NCBI GenBank assembly: GCA_903919975.1
Contig: CAIXKE010000084.1
Coordinates: 1 to 46,956, forward strand
Direction: 5' to 3'
Length of the DNA: 46,956 nucleotides
From: Akkermansiaceae bacterium
GTDB taxonomy: Bacteria; Verrucomicrobiota; Verrucomicrobiia; Verrucomicrobiales; Akkermansiaceae
A program made the position numbers and the translations under genes. Of this stretch, positions 1 through 8,337 are shown piece by piece. The notes below the pieces were generated by a model. The model worked only from the letters and a program-made list of their open reading frames with translations, was not told where the DNA came from and searched no databases. The number at the start of each line of letters is the position of its first letter. Position 1 is the stretch's first letter.

Positions 1-1
1 A

Positions 2-334
2 CTGGCATTAGGCCGGAAACCGGGACACGCCGAGATGGATGGGAAAGGCAATGGGCTTGGTCAGAGCACGATGAACACGGCGGAGATGTTGGAGAGCAAA
101 GACAACGGGACCGTGCTCCAAGACCTTGGAATGGCGAAAATGCTGCGATGCCGGGTGCGATATTTCACAGACGGTGCCGTGATCGGCAGCAAAGAGTTTG
201 TGAACGAGGCGTTTGCGAATGCGCGGGAGCGCTTCGGGCCGAAGCGCAAGGACGGTGCGCGGGCGATGCGGGGCAGCGGTAGCGGGGCGAAGGGCCAGCT
301 GTGGAGTATGCGGGATCTGCGGGTGAGGGTTTGA
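2..334 (+). CDS. C-terminal part of a REP-associated (IS200-like) tyrosine transposase, cut by the window edge
   Basis: The reading frame is open to the left edge, so about 110 C-terminal residues are visible and the catalytic HUH domain lies outside the window. The tail carries a block I recall from RAYT proteins of Verrucomicrobiota: RVRYFTDGAVIGSKEFV, then ERFGPKRKDGARAMRG, ending in a short MRDLRV segment. RAYT enzymes are single-copy transposases thought to mobilise short extragenic palindromes. Two palindrome families elsewhere in this window make that assignment attractive, but no repeat seen here directly flanks this gene. Internal ATGs such as the one at position 35 are not its start. 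The family call rests on memory of the C-terminal motif only, so it is moderately certain. Confidence 0.65.
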   Translation: MALGRKPGHAEMDGKGNGLGQSTMNTAEMLESKDNGTVLQDLGMAKMLRCRVRYFTDGAVIGSKEFVNEAFANARERFGPKRKDGARAMRGSGSGAKGQLWSMRDLRVRV

Positions 335-1067
335 GCGCAGGACTTTTTGAGAACTTTCGAGTTACCTCCGCTGGATCGAATAAACAACTTGCAACCAAAG
401 CAACCGAGAGGCCTTTCAACTTGTGGATGAATGCAAAATCCCGAAATGAATGAAACACCAATTCAATCACCCCCCTGATACCAGTTCCACAGACGGAACT
501 TCAGTGTATTCTCGGCGCAAGGTGAAAAAGCAAATTCCTAGCATTAATGGCTCAAAGCGAATGCCTTCGGCGCCATCCGCCAGACTGCCGCACGCGAATC
601 CCAAGACAGAGCATTGGCGGTTTGGGACCAGGTCGACAAGCAGCTTGCCGCCTGCCGTGCGGAAATGCTGGTCCAACTGCGCGAGACGGATATCGTCACC
701 GACGATTTCCATAAACTCCGCGAGCAACGAGTGGCGCTGACCCTCGGCGAAGCGGTTAGATCTATCGTCGCACTGCGGATTCCCGGCGGAGAGTTCCATT
801 CTTCATTCCCGGACGAATCACTGGTCGCCATTCGCAATAGCATCACCTCACAAAGGTGACTTCAAATAGTTGCAGGTTTGAACCGACAACACATCGAGGG
901 AGTGCGCAGTTTTGACGCGAGAGCCGCCCTGCCGGAATACCGCGGATTCAACACTTCTAAAAACGACCTTGGCAAAACGGCGCACCGAGCTAAACTCTCG
1001 GCGAATGGGCTACCAGCCAAAATCCCCCTTTCCCAGCAAAATCAAATACCCAACATTCAACTCCTCC
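335..1067. other. Gene-poor stretch, probably degraded sequence
   Basis: About 730 bases lie between the transposase tail and the cyclophilin gene. The only coding-like segment is the 548-859 frame listed separately. I see no tRNA, clear promoter, terminator or repeat here. Several overlapping frames of 80-120 codons exist on both strands, but none has a convincing start or family signature. Confidence 0.5.
548..859 (+). pseudogene. Possible coding remnant, unknown family
   Basis: A frame of 103 codons is bounded by TAA at 545 and TGA at 857. It has no ATG near its beginning, the first usable start being TTG at 614. The translation has protein-like composition, for example LAVWDQVDKQLAACRAEM and LREQRVALTLGEAVRSI, with a heptad-like run of hydrophobic residues suggesting helices. 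I do not recognise a family. Its position beside a transposase tail and the lack of a start or ribosome site suggest the end of a decayed gene. A real short gene starting at TTG remains possible. Confidence 0.3.
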
Positions 1068-2882
1068 ATGTCCACGTTTTCAAAGCGAGCCGCCTGCCTT
1101 GTGGTCACATTCCAAATATCTGCGTTGATCGCCGTTTCCGGTGCCGAAACCGTGTCGCCGGTGCAGGTTACGACGTTTCAAGCCAACCTTGGACAGATGA
1201 TTACCCGGAGTCGGACGGTGAATCTGACGATTGCGGCCACCAGTAGCAAGGGCGCCGTCAAATACATGCAATTGGGAGATAGCGCACGCGGCGTGTTCGG
1301 TGCGGAGCAACCATACAAAAAAGCAATTTCCTACAGCTTCCCGGAAACCGCCACGGGCCGACATTTCATTGCCGCTATTTTCAAAGACAGCGCGGGCAAT
1401 AAGTCTAATCAGGCGAACATCACACTCGATATCATTCCAGATCTGCCATACCAGCCAGCACTTGTGACCGGTTCCAATCCGGGAGTATCAATTCGCCGCG
1501 GCAACTACGCATTTACACAGCTTGCGGATACGGTGCATGATCCCGGAAATCCGATCGTGCAATTCTCCACCTCTTTGGGTGAAATCCTCATCCAACTTGC
1601 CCCTCTGAAGGCTCCACTTACCGTCGCAAATTTCCTGAGTTATGTGGATAACAACAACTACGACAATTCGTTTTTTCACCGCTCGGTGCCCGGATTCATT
1701 ATTCAGGGAGGCGGCTCATTCATCGACACCGCTAACAACTATAGCGTGACGCCAATTGAAAGCCATGGCACAGTCAAAAACGAACCCGGCGACTCCAATC
1801 TCCGTGGGACCATCGCAACGGCCAAGGTCGACGGGGATCCTGACAGCGCTACAAGCGAGTGGTTTTTTAACCTAGCTGACAATTCCGCGAATCTGGATCA
1901 GCAAAATGGAGGATTTACCGTATTTGGAAAAGTGCTGGAATCATCCATGCCCACGGTTGACGGGATCGCCGCGCTTTCCGTGAGTGACCAAAGTGCAAGC
2001 ATCGGCTTCAACGAGTTGCCCTTGATTCAGGTGCCTTCGGGAGATGATACCCTTAAGTTGCAGGATTTGGTTTTGATCGGCAACGCCTCGCGTTTTCGTT
2101 TCAGCGTAAAGAAGCAGGTTGCCGGAGTTAAGGCCACGATCCAAAACAACTACCTTGTTTTGGAGCCGTCCGGAAAACCTACCATCGCGAATTCTTCGAT
2201 CATGATACGCGCCATTGCTCCAGACGGACGATATCTGGATTTTGCCGTTCCTCTGGATATCGCGACCAACCATCCAATGATCGCCAAAGGAGTGGGCACC
2301 CAGTCGATTAAGATCAATGAGGACACGCCGATTAATATTTCGGTTCCCGTCAGCAATCCGGACAATTCCCCTTTGGTTTGGGATTTTACGAATCTTCCAA
2401 CAAAGGGTGATTGCATACTGCTACCAGAGGCCAAACAAGGAGTTCGCGTCATCCGCTACACACCGCATGCCAATATTTCAGGCTCTGACAGCTTTACCCT
2501 CCGGGTGCTGGACGATGATGTAAATCCACAGAAACGCGGACAGGATCAACTAAAGGTGAACATCACGATCACCCCCATCAACGATTTACCGACCATCATA
2601 GCTCCGCCAACATTTGAGATTGCAGGTGGCTCCACTTCCAGTTTTGACGTTGAGGTGGCCGACGCGGAAACCCCAGCGAATAATCTGCTGGTGACTTGTT
2701 CCGCAAGCGGTTCGGTTTTCCCCTCGGGTTCCGTAACGCTGCAAGGTGCCGGCGCCACGCGGAAGGTTCAGTTGTCCCCTTCCGCCACCACCAGTATTTC
2801 CAGTGGTGTTGTCACACTTAGGGTGAGCGATGGCAGCAAAAAGGGCACGACGACCAGGGTTCCTGTAGTGGTTTCTCCTTGA
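1068..2882 (+). CDS. Secreted cyclophilin-type peptidyl-prolyl isomerase with Ig/cadherin-like repeats
   Basis: This 604-residue protein starts with a signal peptide (MSTFSKRAACLVVTFQISAL...SGA), which decided the start; upstream in-frame ATGs would put about 50 residues ahead of it. Residues about 60-130 form a beta-rich domain. A cyclophilin domain follows at about 160-305, with IVQFSTSLGEI, NFLSYVDNNNYDNSFFHRSVPGFIIQGG, a SEWFFNLADN segment and a GGFTVFGKVLE segment, the order typical of bacterial cyclophilins. The C-terminal part has tandem cadherin/Big-type modules marked by INEDTPINISV, SDSFTLRVLDDD and ITPINDLPTI. Cyclophilins isomerise Xaa-Pro bonds. Here the domain is exported and joined to adhesion-like modules, so it probably acts at the cell surface or outside. 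No anchor or sorting tail is evident at the C terminus, which ends TRVPVVVSP. Confidence 0.85.
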   Translation: MSTFSKRAACLVVTFQISALIAVSGAETVSPVQVTTFQANLGQMITRSRTVNLTIAATSSKGAVKYMQLGDSARGVFGAEQPYKKAISYSFPETATGRHFIAAIFKDSAGNKSNQANITLDIIPDLPYQPALVTGSNPGVSIRRGNYAFTQLADTVHDPGNPIVQFSTSLGEILIQLAPLKAPLTVANFLSYVDNNNYDNSFFHRSVPGFIIQGGGSFIDTANNYSVTPIESHGTVKNEPGDSNLRGTIATAKVDGDPDSATSEWFFNLADNSANLDQQNGGFTVFGKVLESSMPTVDGIAALSVSDQSASIGFNELPLIQVPSGDDTLKLQDLVLIGNASRFRFSVKKQVAGVKATIQNNYLVLEPSGKPTIANSSIMIRAIAPDGRYLDFAVPLDIATNHPMIAKGVGTQSIKINEDTPINISVPVSNPDNSPLVWDFTNLPTKGDCILLPEAKQGVRVIRYTPHANISGSDSFTLRVLDDDVNPQKRGQDQLKVNITITPINDLPTIIAPPTFEIAGGSTSSFDVEVADAETPANNLLVTCSASGSVFPSGSVTLQGAGATRKVQLSPSATTSISSGVVTLRVSDGSKKGTTTRVPVVVSP

Positions 2883-3368
2883 GCCCACCCGCGCGGTTCT
2901 ACCCTCAATCCGTGAAAAAAAACAATCGTGATTTCATGCCCATTCCTCGCCCCCGGGTCGGATTCTTCGCGCATGGCGCAGCGAGTCCTGCCCTGATCGC
3001 TGTTTCGGGAGCCTCCCAATCTGTCCTCGATGACTGATCATAGCTATATGCGATCATCAAGGTCATGCATCCCCATCCCTTGACACAGGCATGTTACGCG
3101 TTAGCTGTCGGACATGGTAATTCAGCGCTTTGTGGTGCTTGCTGTATCGATTTTCGCATATTTCGGTCCTTTGCCCGCCATGATGGCCCAGAGTGCGGAC
3201 ACACCGATTTGCCGGCAGGGAGGAACCGACAGGAATGAGCGGTCCTTGTCGGATAACTTGTCAGCCGGCACCGCTTGGAAGGCAGACGCTTCCTTGAAAA
3301 ATGCCGAAAATGTGGCTAATTGGTATTATCTTGGTGTTTGCCAATCATCGGGAAACGAAGAATTCACC
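2883..3368. other. Long leader between cyclophilin and Cache lipoprotein genes
   Basis: No independent gene can be supported here. From the ATG at 3114 a frame runs in phase into the Cache lipoprotein and would add 85 residues beginning with another hydrophobic, signal-like stretch (VVLAVSIFAYFGPLP). A TTGACA hexamer at 3080 could be a -35 box, but the expected -10 position reads AGCTGT, a poor match. I see no repeat or terminator. Confidence 0.4.
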
Positions 3369-4166
3369 ATGAAAACCATCCCCCTCCTCATCGCTTCGTT
3401 CATCGCCATGACACTCGGCCTAACATTATCTGCATGCGCGGAAACACAACCCGGGCCGACACCCGGCATGGAAGCCACTTACGATCAGACCTTGCTCTCC
3501 GCCATTGGGAGCTTGGCGGATGCTCATTTGATGCAGACTCGGCATACGCTCGAAATATTGGCCCGGACTGCGGAGGCCCAATCGGCCCAATGGGAACGCA
3601 TGAAACCATTGGTGATTACGTCTGTGCCGCCGATCCTGCCGCAAGTTCTCTGGTTCGCACTCACGGACGGAACTTATTGCACATCTGCCGAAGGAATGAC
3701 CGACCTGAATTTGAGCGATCGCTCTTATTTCCCGAAATTGATGGCTGGCGAGACGGTGTGCGGCGATTTGGTGGTCAGCAAATCAACAGGAAAAAAGTCG
3801 GTGATCATCGCAGTGCCTGTCAAAAAGAACGGGCAGGTGGTCGGTGGGATCGGGGCCTCCATTTTCGCAGACGACCTGAGCCAATTACTCAACGAGCAGC
3901 TCAAGTTGCCAACCGGGACCTTATTTTACGCGCTAACCCTGAACGGCCTGACCGCGTTTCACATCGATCCGAAACTGGATTTCGTAGATCCACGGCAACT
4001 CCAAAGCCCTTCGCTGAGCGAAGCGGTTGGCAAAATTCTGGGACAGCCCAAGGGCGAAGTGATCTACGAATTCAACGACTCACCGCGACGGGTGGTTTTC
4101 AACACCTCACCGCTGACTGGATGGCGGGTGGCGTTCGGCCGCGTGCTGCCCAAAGCGCGGCAGTAG
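3369..4166 (+). CDS. Lipoprotein consisting of a Cache sensory domain
   Basis: With the start at 3369 the protein has 265 residues and a typical lipoprotein leader, MKTIPLLIASFIAMTLGLTLSAC, whose lipobox is LSAC. The rest resembles the membrane-distal part of a double-Cache sensor: a long N-terminal helix (about 35-75), then WFALTDGTYCTS, LNLSDRSYFPKLMAGE, KKSVIIAVPVKKNGQVVGGIGASI and a second small subdomain. Cache domains bind small ligands such as amino acids or organic acids, usually as the outer part of chemoreceptors or histidine kinases. This protein ends after the domain without a transmembrane or output module, so it is probably a free lipid-anchored binding protein. An overlapping 286-codon frame (3320-4180) is rejected because it lacks any family signature. 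Confidence 0.72.
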   Translation: MKTIPLLIASFIAMTLGLTLSACAETQPGPTPGMEATYDQTLLSAIGSLADAHLMQTRHTLEILARTAEAQSAQWERMKPLVITSVPPILPQVLWFALTDGTYCTSAEGMTDLNLSDRSYFPKLMAGETVCGDLVVSKSTGKKSVIIAVPVKKNGQVVGGIGASIFADDLSQLLNEQLKLPTGTLFYALTLNGLTAFHIDPKLDFVDPRQLQSPSLSEAVGKILGQPKGEVIYEFNDSPRRVVFNTSPLTGWRVAFGRVLPKARQ

Positions 4167-4351
4167 GGAAGCGGGCTTGAAAACCATCGCCATCTCTTAA
4201 GATTTCATGACTAAAGCTTTATGACTAAAAGTCTTGGCATGGCGGCGTGCAAACGCTACGTTCACGGCGTCGATTCTGATCCGAATGCCTAAAGGTTGAT
4301 GTGACTCGCCTCATAAACCGAGCCCCGCCATCTTCGCAATAGGAGACGCCC

Positions 4352-5581
4352 ATGACTACTCGTATTGATGATCCAAACACTCACGCGCCGGAGGACTCTC
4401 CCAACGAAGCATGCGTGAATCATCTTGCGGAAAAACCATCGGAACACTCCGAATATGGCGGGGCCTCGATGACATTGCCTCCGCAACGCCCCAAAAACGA
4501 ATTCTCAGCATTTCGGGATCACTTTTTGGACACTCCGGACTCAGGCTTTTACATTGCCCCGCTATCTCTCAACCCTGACGAATCGTCGGCAGCCATCGAC
4601 ATCCAGCAATTCAAGGGCAATGTAGTCCGCCTCGAAAATGCCGCTTTCGACCCGACCAAAATTACTCGCCAAGGCATCCTCACGCCATCGTCACAAAGCG
4701 TCCCTGAAGAATCCCACCTGCATGGCGAAGAACATAAGTGGGGACGCCCCAAGCAGCACTCGATCCGATGGATCATCAGCAGCGGATTCGGTGTCGCAGT
4801 CCTTGTGGTATTCATACTCATGATGCTCCCGTTGATCAATGAATCCAACGCCGCCAAGCCTGGATCATGGCAGATCGGTCTTGTGATTGATTCAGCTGAA
4901 AAAGCCGGGAAAATCGAGAACCTCAACCAATGGCTCGCCCGCCGCCCCGAGGCCATGGAATTATTCCGCGTTTTCGCCATCTCCCGCGTAGTGGATGACA
5001 CCCTGCCTCTCATTCGGGACTCCCGGCAACTTCAAAAAATTATTCTAAAAAACCGCCAAAAACCCATTATCCCGCAAGACTGGTTCCCACCACCATCCTC
5101 AACATGGATCGCGTTTGAAGTCGGCGACCGAATCTGCGGCGTGCTCGAAGGAACCCTTCCGGACTTCTCCAAATTCCGCGCCTACATGGTGGATTCCGAA
5201 AACCATCTGGTGCTCGATTGGAAAGCCACTACCGGTCATGGCAGCGCATCCTTCGATGAACTCGCCGCCGGTCATGGCGACCCGGGGGAAATCCGAGCGT
5301 TCATCTCACCTAGTGGCTACTACAATCATGTTTTCACCGAAGCGGACTACCAAAGCTATCAGCTCGTTTCACCCGACGAAAATCGTTCCATCTGGTGCTA
5401 TGCCCGCCGTGGGGGAACTGTATACTCCGAACTCCAAAACCTATTTTTCGAAGGTGAAATCCTCAAGCCAGAGACACTCGCCTATCGAATCACCGCCCGC
5501 CTCGCCCGCGGACCGAAAGATACACTAGCCAACCAGTGGGTTATTGAGGAGTTGCTTCATGACGATTGGGCCAGCCCGTAA
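4352..5581 (+). CDS. One-pass membrane protein of unknown function
   Basis: This 409-residue protein has a good ribosome site (AGGAG about 10 bases before ATG), one of the few in the window. The first 140 residues are hydrophilic and probably disordered. A single transmembrane segment follows (IISSGFGVAVLVVFILMMLPL), then a folded C-terminal domain of about 230 residues. The domain begins WQIGLVIDSAEKAGKIENLNQWLARRPEAMELFRVF and ends in an Arg/Leu-rich helix. The orientation is probably N-terminus inside with the domain outside. I do not recognise the family. It ends 80 bases before the metal ATPase on the same strand, so the two may be co-transcribed, though nothing in its sequence suggests metal binding. 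Confidence 0.75.
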   Translation: MTTRIDDPNTHAPEDSPNEACVNHLAEKPSEHSEYGGASMTLPPQRPKNEFSAFRDHFLDTPDSGFYIAPLSLNPDESSAAIDIQQFKGNVVRLENAAFDPTKITRQGILTPSSQSVPEESHLHGEEHKWGRPKQHSIRWIISSGFGVAVLVVFILMMLPLINESNAAKPGSWQIGLVIDSAEKAGKIENLNQWLARRPEAMELFRVFAISRVVDDTLPLIRDSRQLQKIILKNRQKPIIPQDWFPPPSSTWIAFEVGDRICGVLEGTLPDFSKFRAYMVDSENHLVLDWKATTGHGSASFDELAAGHGDPGEIRAFISPSGYYNHVFTEADYQSYQLVSPDENRSIWCYARRGGTVYSELQNLFFEGEILKPETLAYRITARLARGPKDTLANQWVIEELLHDDWASP

Positions 5582-5661
5582 GTTTCAATCTATCGGAAAT
5601 TTACACGCTCCCATTTCCTGACCTTGCATTTCCCGCACACGGGCCCAAAGTTTATCCGCCC

Positions 5662-7995
5662 ATGAAGGAACACGATCACCAACTCACCGATCACACCGGA
5701 ATTCTGCAAGTCTCCACCGATCCGGAACACGCAAAAGTGGACGTGGACTTCAATCCGGCCGTGTTAAGCGATAGCGATGTCCGCTCGCTGATCAAAGAAC
5801 ACATCACCCAAGTTGAATCCTCCATCCGCAAATCCACTTTCCGCCTCGAAGGAAATGCCTGCGAAGCATGTGCACAGAAACTCGAAAAACGAGTCAGCCG
5901 AATCCCAGGTGTTAGACGAGCAACCGCCACTTATCTCGGCAAGGTGCTCTCCGTCACCTTCGATTCCGATATCGAACCGGAATCACGCGTCGAGGTGGAC
6001 CTGAAAAACTCGGGAGCCGATATCAAACCTCTCGCCCCACGCGGCACCGACGAACGCTCGCTCCTGAAAAAAATACTCTCTGGCGACCTCAACGAAGAAC
6101 TTTCCTGCGGTATCGGCCTCGCCTTCCTCATCGCCGCCGTGATCACTGAAAAATCCGCTGGCGCAACTTATCTGATCAATACCCTCTACACCGGCGCCTA
6201 TCTCTTCACCGGCCAACAAGGCGTTAGATCCGCATTCGCCTCACTCCGCGAACGCGTTCTGGATGTGGACGTGCTCATGGTGCTCGCCGCCATCGGCGCA
6301 GCTCTCATTGGAGCCCCCTTCGAAGGCGCCCTGTTACTCTTTCTCTTCAGCTTTTCCAATGTCCTCCAACGCCACGCGATGGAGCGCACCCAGAAAGCCA
6401 TCGAATCCTTGCTCACCCTCCGGCCCACCGAAGCCCTCGTGAAACGCGGCAGCGAATCCTTGAAAATCCCCGTCGAAGAAATCAATGTCGGCGAAATCGT
6501 CATCGTCCGCCCAGGCGAACAAATCCCCTTCGATGGCATCCTCACCGAAGGCAGCACCAATGTCGATGAAGCCTCACTAACAGGTGAATCCATGCCTGTC
6601 TCGAAATCCATCGGCAGCCCGATCTTTGCCGGCACCCTCAACCAAAGCGGCGGCATCGAACTCCGCGTCTCCAAACGCGCCGAAGACTCGACCCTCTCCC
6701 GCATGGTGAAACTCGTCGCCGAAGCCCAATCGGAAAAATCAAGCGCCCAGCGCTTCCTCGAAAAAGCCGAGCAATACTACGCCATGGGCGTCATCTCCTT
6801 CACCGCGGCCGTTTTTCTCGTCCCTTATTTGTCCCAAGACGAAACCTTCTTCAAAGCTTTCTATCGGGCCATGACCATCATGGTCGTCGCCTCGCCCTGC
6901 GCCCTGATCATCAGCACCCCGGCCACCGTGCTTTCCGCCATCGGCGGCGCCGCACGCCGCGGCATCCTCATCAAAGGCGGCTCACACCTCGACCGTGCCG
7001 CCAATATCGATATCGTCGCCATTGATAAAACCGGCACCCTCACCGTCGGCAAACCCTCCCTAACGGAAATTATCACATCTGCCGGCATCCATCCGATTTC
7101 CAGCACACTCAATGCTGATATCATTTCCCTACTCCGCATCGCCGCCGCCCTCGAAACAAAATCCGAACACCCACTCGCCAATGCCATCGTCAAGAGCGCC
7201 CAAGCCCTTGGCATCGATCCGCCCACCGCCACCGATTTCCAATCCACCGCCGGCAAGGGTGCTGAGGCCACCATCGATTCAACCCGCTACCTCATCGGCA
7301 GCGAACGGCTCTTCCACGAACTCAACGCAGCCGGTCACGCCGCTCTAGCTAATCTCTCACAACCGATGCAAAACGAAGGCAAAACGTGCGTCTGGCTGGG
7401 CTCGCGCGTCGGCGAGCAAATCACCGTCCTCGCCATCCTTGCCATGGCCGATACCATCCGCCCCACCGCCCGCGATCTCGCTCAACAATTGCGCAAACTC
7501 GGCGTCAAAAAAATCGTCATGCTCACCGGCGATCAACACCTCGTCGCCGAAGCCATCGCCAAACAAGCGCAAGTCGATGAGGTCCGCGCCGAACTGCTTC
7601 CCGAAGACAAGCTTAACGTCATCCGCCAACTCAAAACCGAAGGCACCGTCATGATGATCGGCGATGGGGTCAACGACGCCCCTGCCCTCGCCATGTCTGA
7701 TATCGGAGTCGCCATGGGCGCGGTCGGCACCGATGTTGCCATGGAAACCGCCGACATCGTTCTCATGGGCGACCGCTTGGAAAACATCCCACTTCTGTTA
7801 GCGCATGCCAAACGCGCCAAACGCGTGCTCCTACAAAACCTCATCTTCGCCAGCGCCGTCATCATCGTGCTAATCATTTCCGCCCTAGGATTCTCGCTTC
7901 CCCTACCCCTGGGCGTCGTCGGCCACGAAGGCAGCACCGTCCTCGTCTGCCTCAACGGCCTACGCCTCCTACTCATCGCAAAAACCGGGTTGTAA
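5662..7995 (+). CDS. P1B-type heavy-metal-translocating ATPase, features of the P1B-4 (Co/Fe/Zn) subgroup
   Basis: This 777-residue pump would export a transition metal across the inner membrane at the cost of ATP. ATG 5662 was chosen over the TTG at 5566, which adds only proline-rich non-conserved residues. The N terminus has a His-rich start (MKEHDHQLTDH), a degenerate HMA-like fold without cysteines (about 13-50), then a full HMA domain with GNACEAC (Cys67, Cys70). Catalytic landmarks are in order: TGES (about 308), the membrane metal site SPCALI (about 410), the phosphorylated Asp in DKTGTLT (about 455), SEHP (about 503), GDGVNDAP (about 667) and HEGST in the last membrane helix (about 755). 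SPC together with HEGST is typical of P1B-4 pumps rather than copper (CPC) pumps. The metal cannot be settled from sequence alone. Confidence 0.93.
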   Translation: MKEHDHQLTDHTGILQVSTDPEHAKVDVDFNPAVLSDSDVRSLIKEHITQVESSIRKSTFRLEGNACEACAQKLEKRVSRIPGVRRATATYLGKVLSVTFDSDIEPESRVEVDLKNSGADIKPLAPRGTDERSLLKKILSGDLNEELSCGIGLAFLIAAVITEKSAGATYLINTLYTGAYLFTGQQGVRSAFASLRERVLDVDVLMVLAAIGAALIGAPFEGALLLFLFSFSNVLQRHAMERTQKAIESLLTLRPTEALVKRGSESLKIPVEEINVGEIVIVRPGEQIPFDGILTEGSTNVDEASLTGESMPVSKSIGSPIFAGTLNQSGGIELRVSKRAEDSTLSRMVKLVAEAQSEKSSAQRFLEKAEQYYAMGVISFTAAVFLVPYLSQDETFFKAFYRAMTIMVVASPCALIISTPATVLSAIGGAARRGILIKGGSHLDRAANIDIVAIDKTGTLTVGKPSLTEIITSAGIHPISSTLNADIISLLRIAAALETKSEHPLANAIVKSAQALGIDPPTATDFQSTAGKGAEATIDSTRYLIGSERLFHELNAAGHAALANLSQPMQNEGKTCVWLGSRVGEQITVLAILAMADTIRPTARDLAQQLRKLGVKKIVMLTGDQHLVAEAIAKQAQVDEVRAELLPEDKLNVIRQLKTEGTVMMIGDGVNDAPALAMSDIGVAMGAVGTDVAMETADIVLMGDRLENIPLLLAHAKRAKRVLLQNLIFASAVIIVLIISALGFSLPLPLGVVGHEGSTVLVCLNGLRLLLIAKTGL

Positions 7996-7998
7996 AAG

Positions 7999-8334
7999 AA
8001 ACGGAAAGGCAAGCACCCGGAGCCCCGAGCAATTCCCGCAACCGGTACCGAGTGATCGCAGGAAATACTCGCCCGATTGATGCGGGAACGCGGTGAGAAA
8101 GACCCCGAACTCACGCCGGAGCAGCTGGAAGAATGACGGCAATGGATTGAGGAAATAAATGATATCACCATGGAATCACTCGATGATCTGGAATCGGAAG
8201 ACTGGAAGGGACAAGATGCGTTCGAATAGGCGCGTCATCCGCTTGTCGACGAATGCAGCGATCTCGCCACAGCGATTTACCACGAGATCGATGACGCTGG
8301 GTGCGTTAGCCGAGGATCCGCATCGGGAGCATTC
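7999..8334 (+). pseudogene. Decayed small gene with three in-frame stops
   Basis: After the ATPase stop, the same frame gives protein-like sequence interrupted by TGA at 8053, TGA at about 8134 and TAG at about 8227. The readable segments are SQEILARLMRERGEKDPELT, RQWIEEINDITMESLDDLES and ARHPLVDECSDLATAIYHEI. They are charged and helical, and look like one small protein. A one-base shift near 8300 would join it to a tail ending EDPHREHST. Each stop could come from a single transition (TGG to TGA, CAG to TAG), which fits decay. There is no recognisable start or ribosome site. The original function is unknown. Confidence 0.45.
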
Positions 8335-8337
8335 CAC

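Noticed and set aside
467..799. 110-codon minus-strand frame opposite the 548-859 remnant
   Set aside because: No recognisable family or start site; the plus-strand frame is somewhat more protein-like, and neither is firm.
3320..4180. 286-codon plus-strand frame overlapping the Cache lipoprotein
   Set aside because: Longer than the lipoprotein frame but Arg/Gly-rich, with no signal peptide or family motif. The overlapping frame has a clear Cache pattern and lipobox.
4236..4256. CTTGGCATGGCGGCGTGCA as a sigma-54 promoter
   Set aside because: GG and GC are 11 bases apart instead of the strict 10, and the -12 part is poor.
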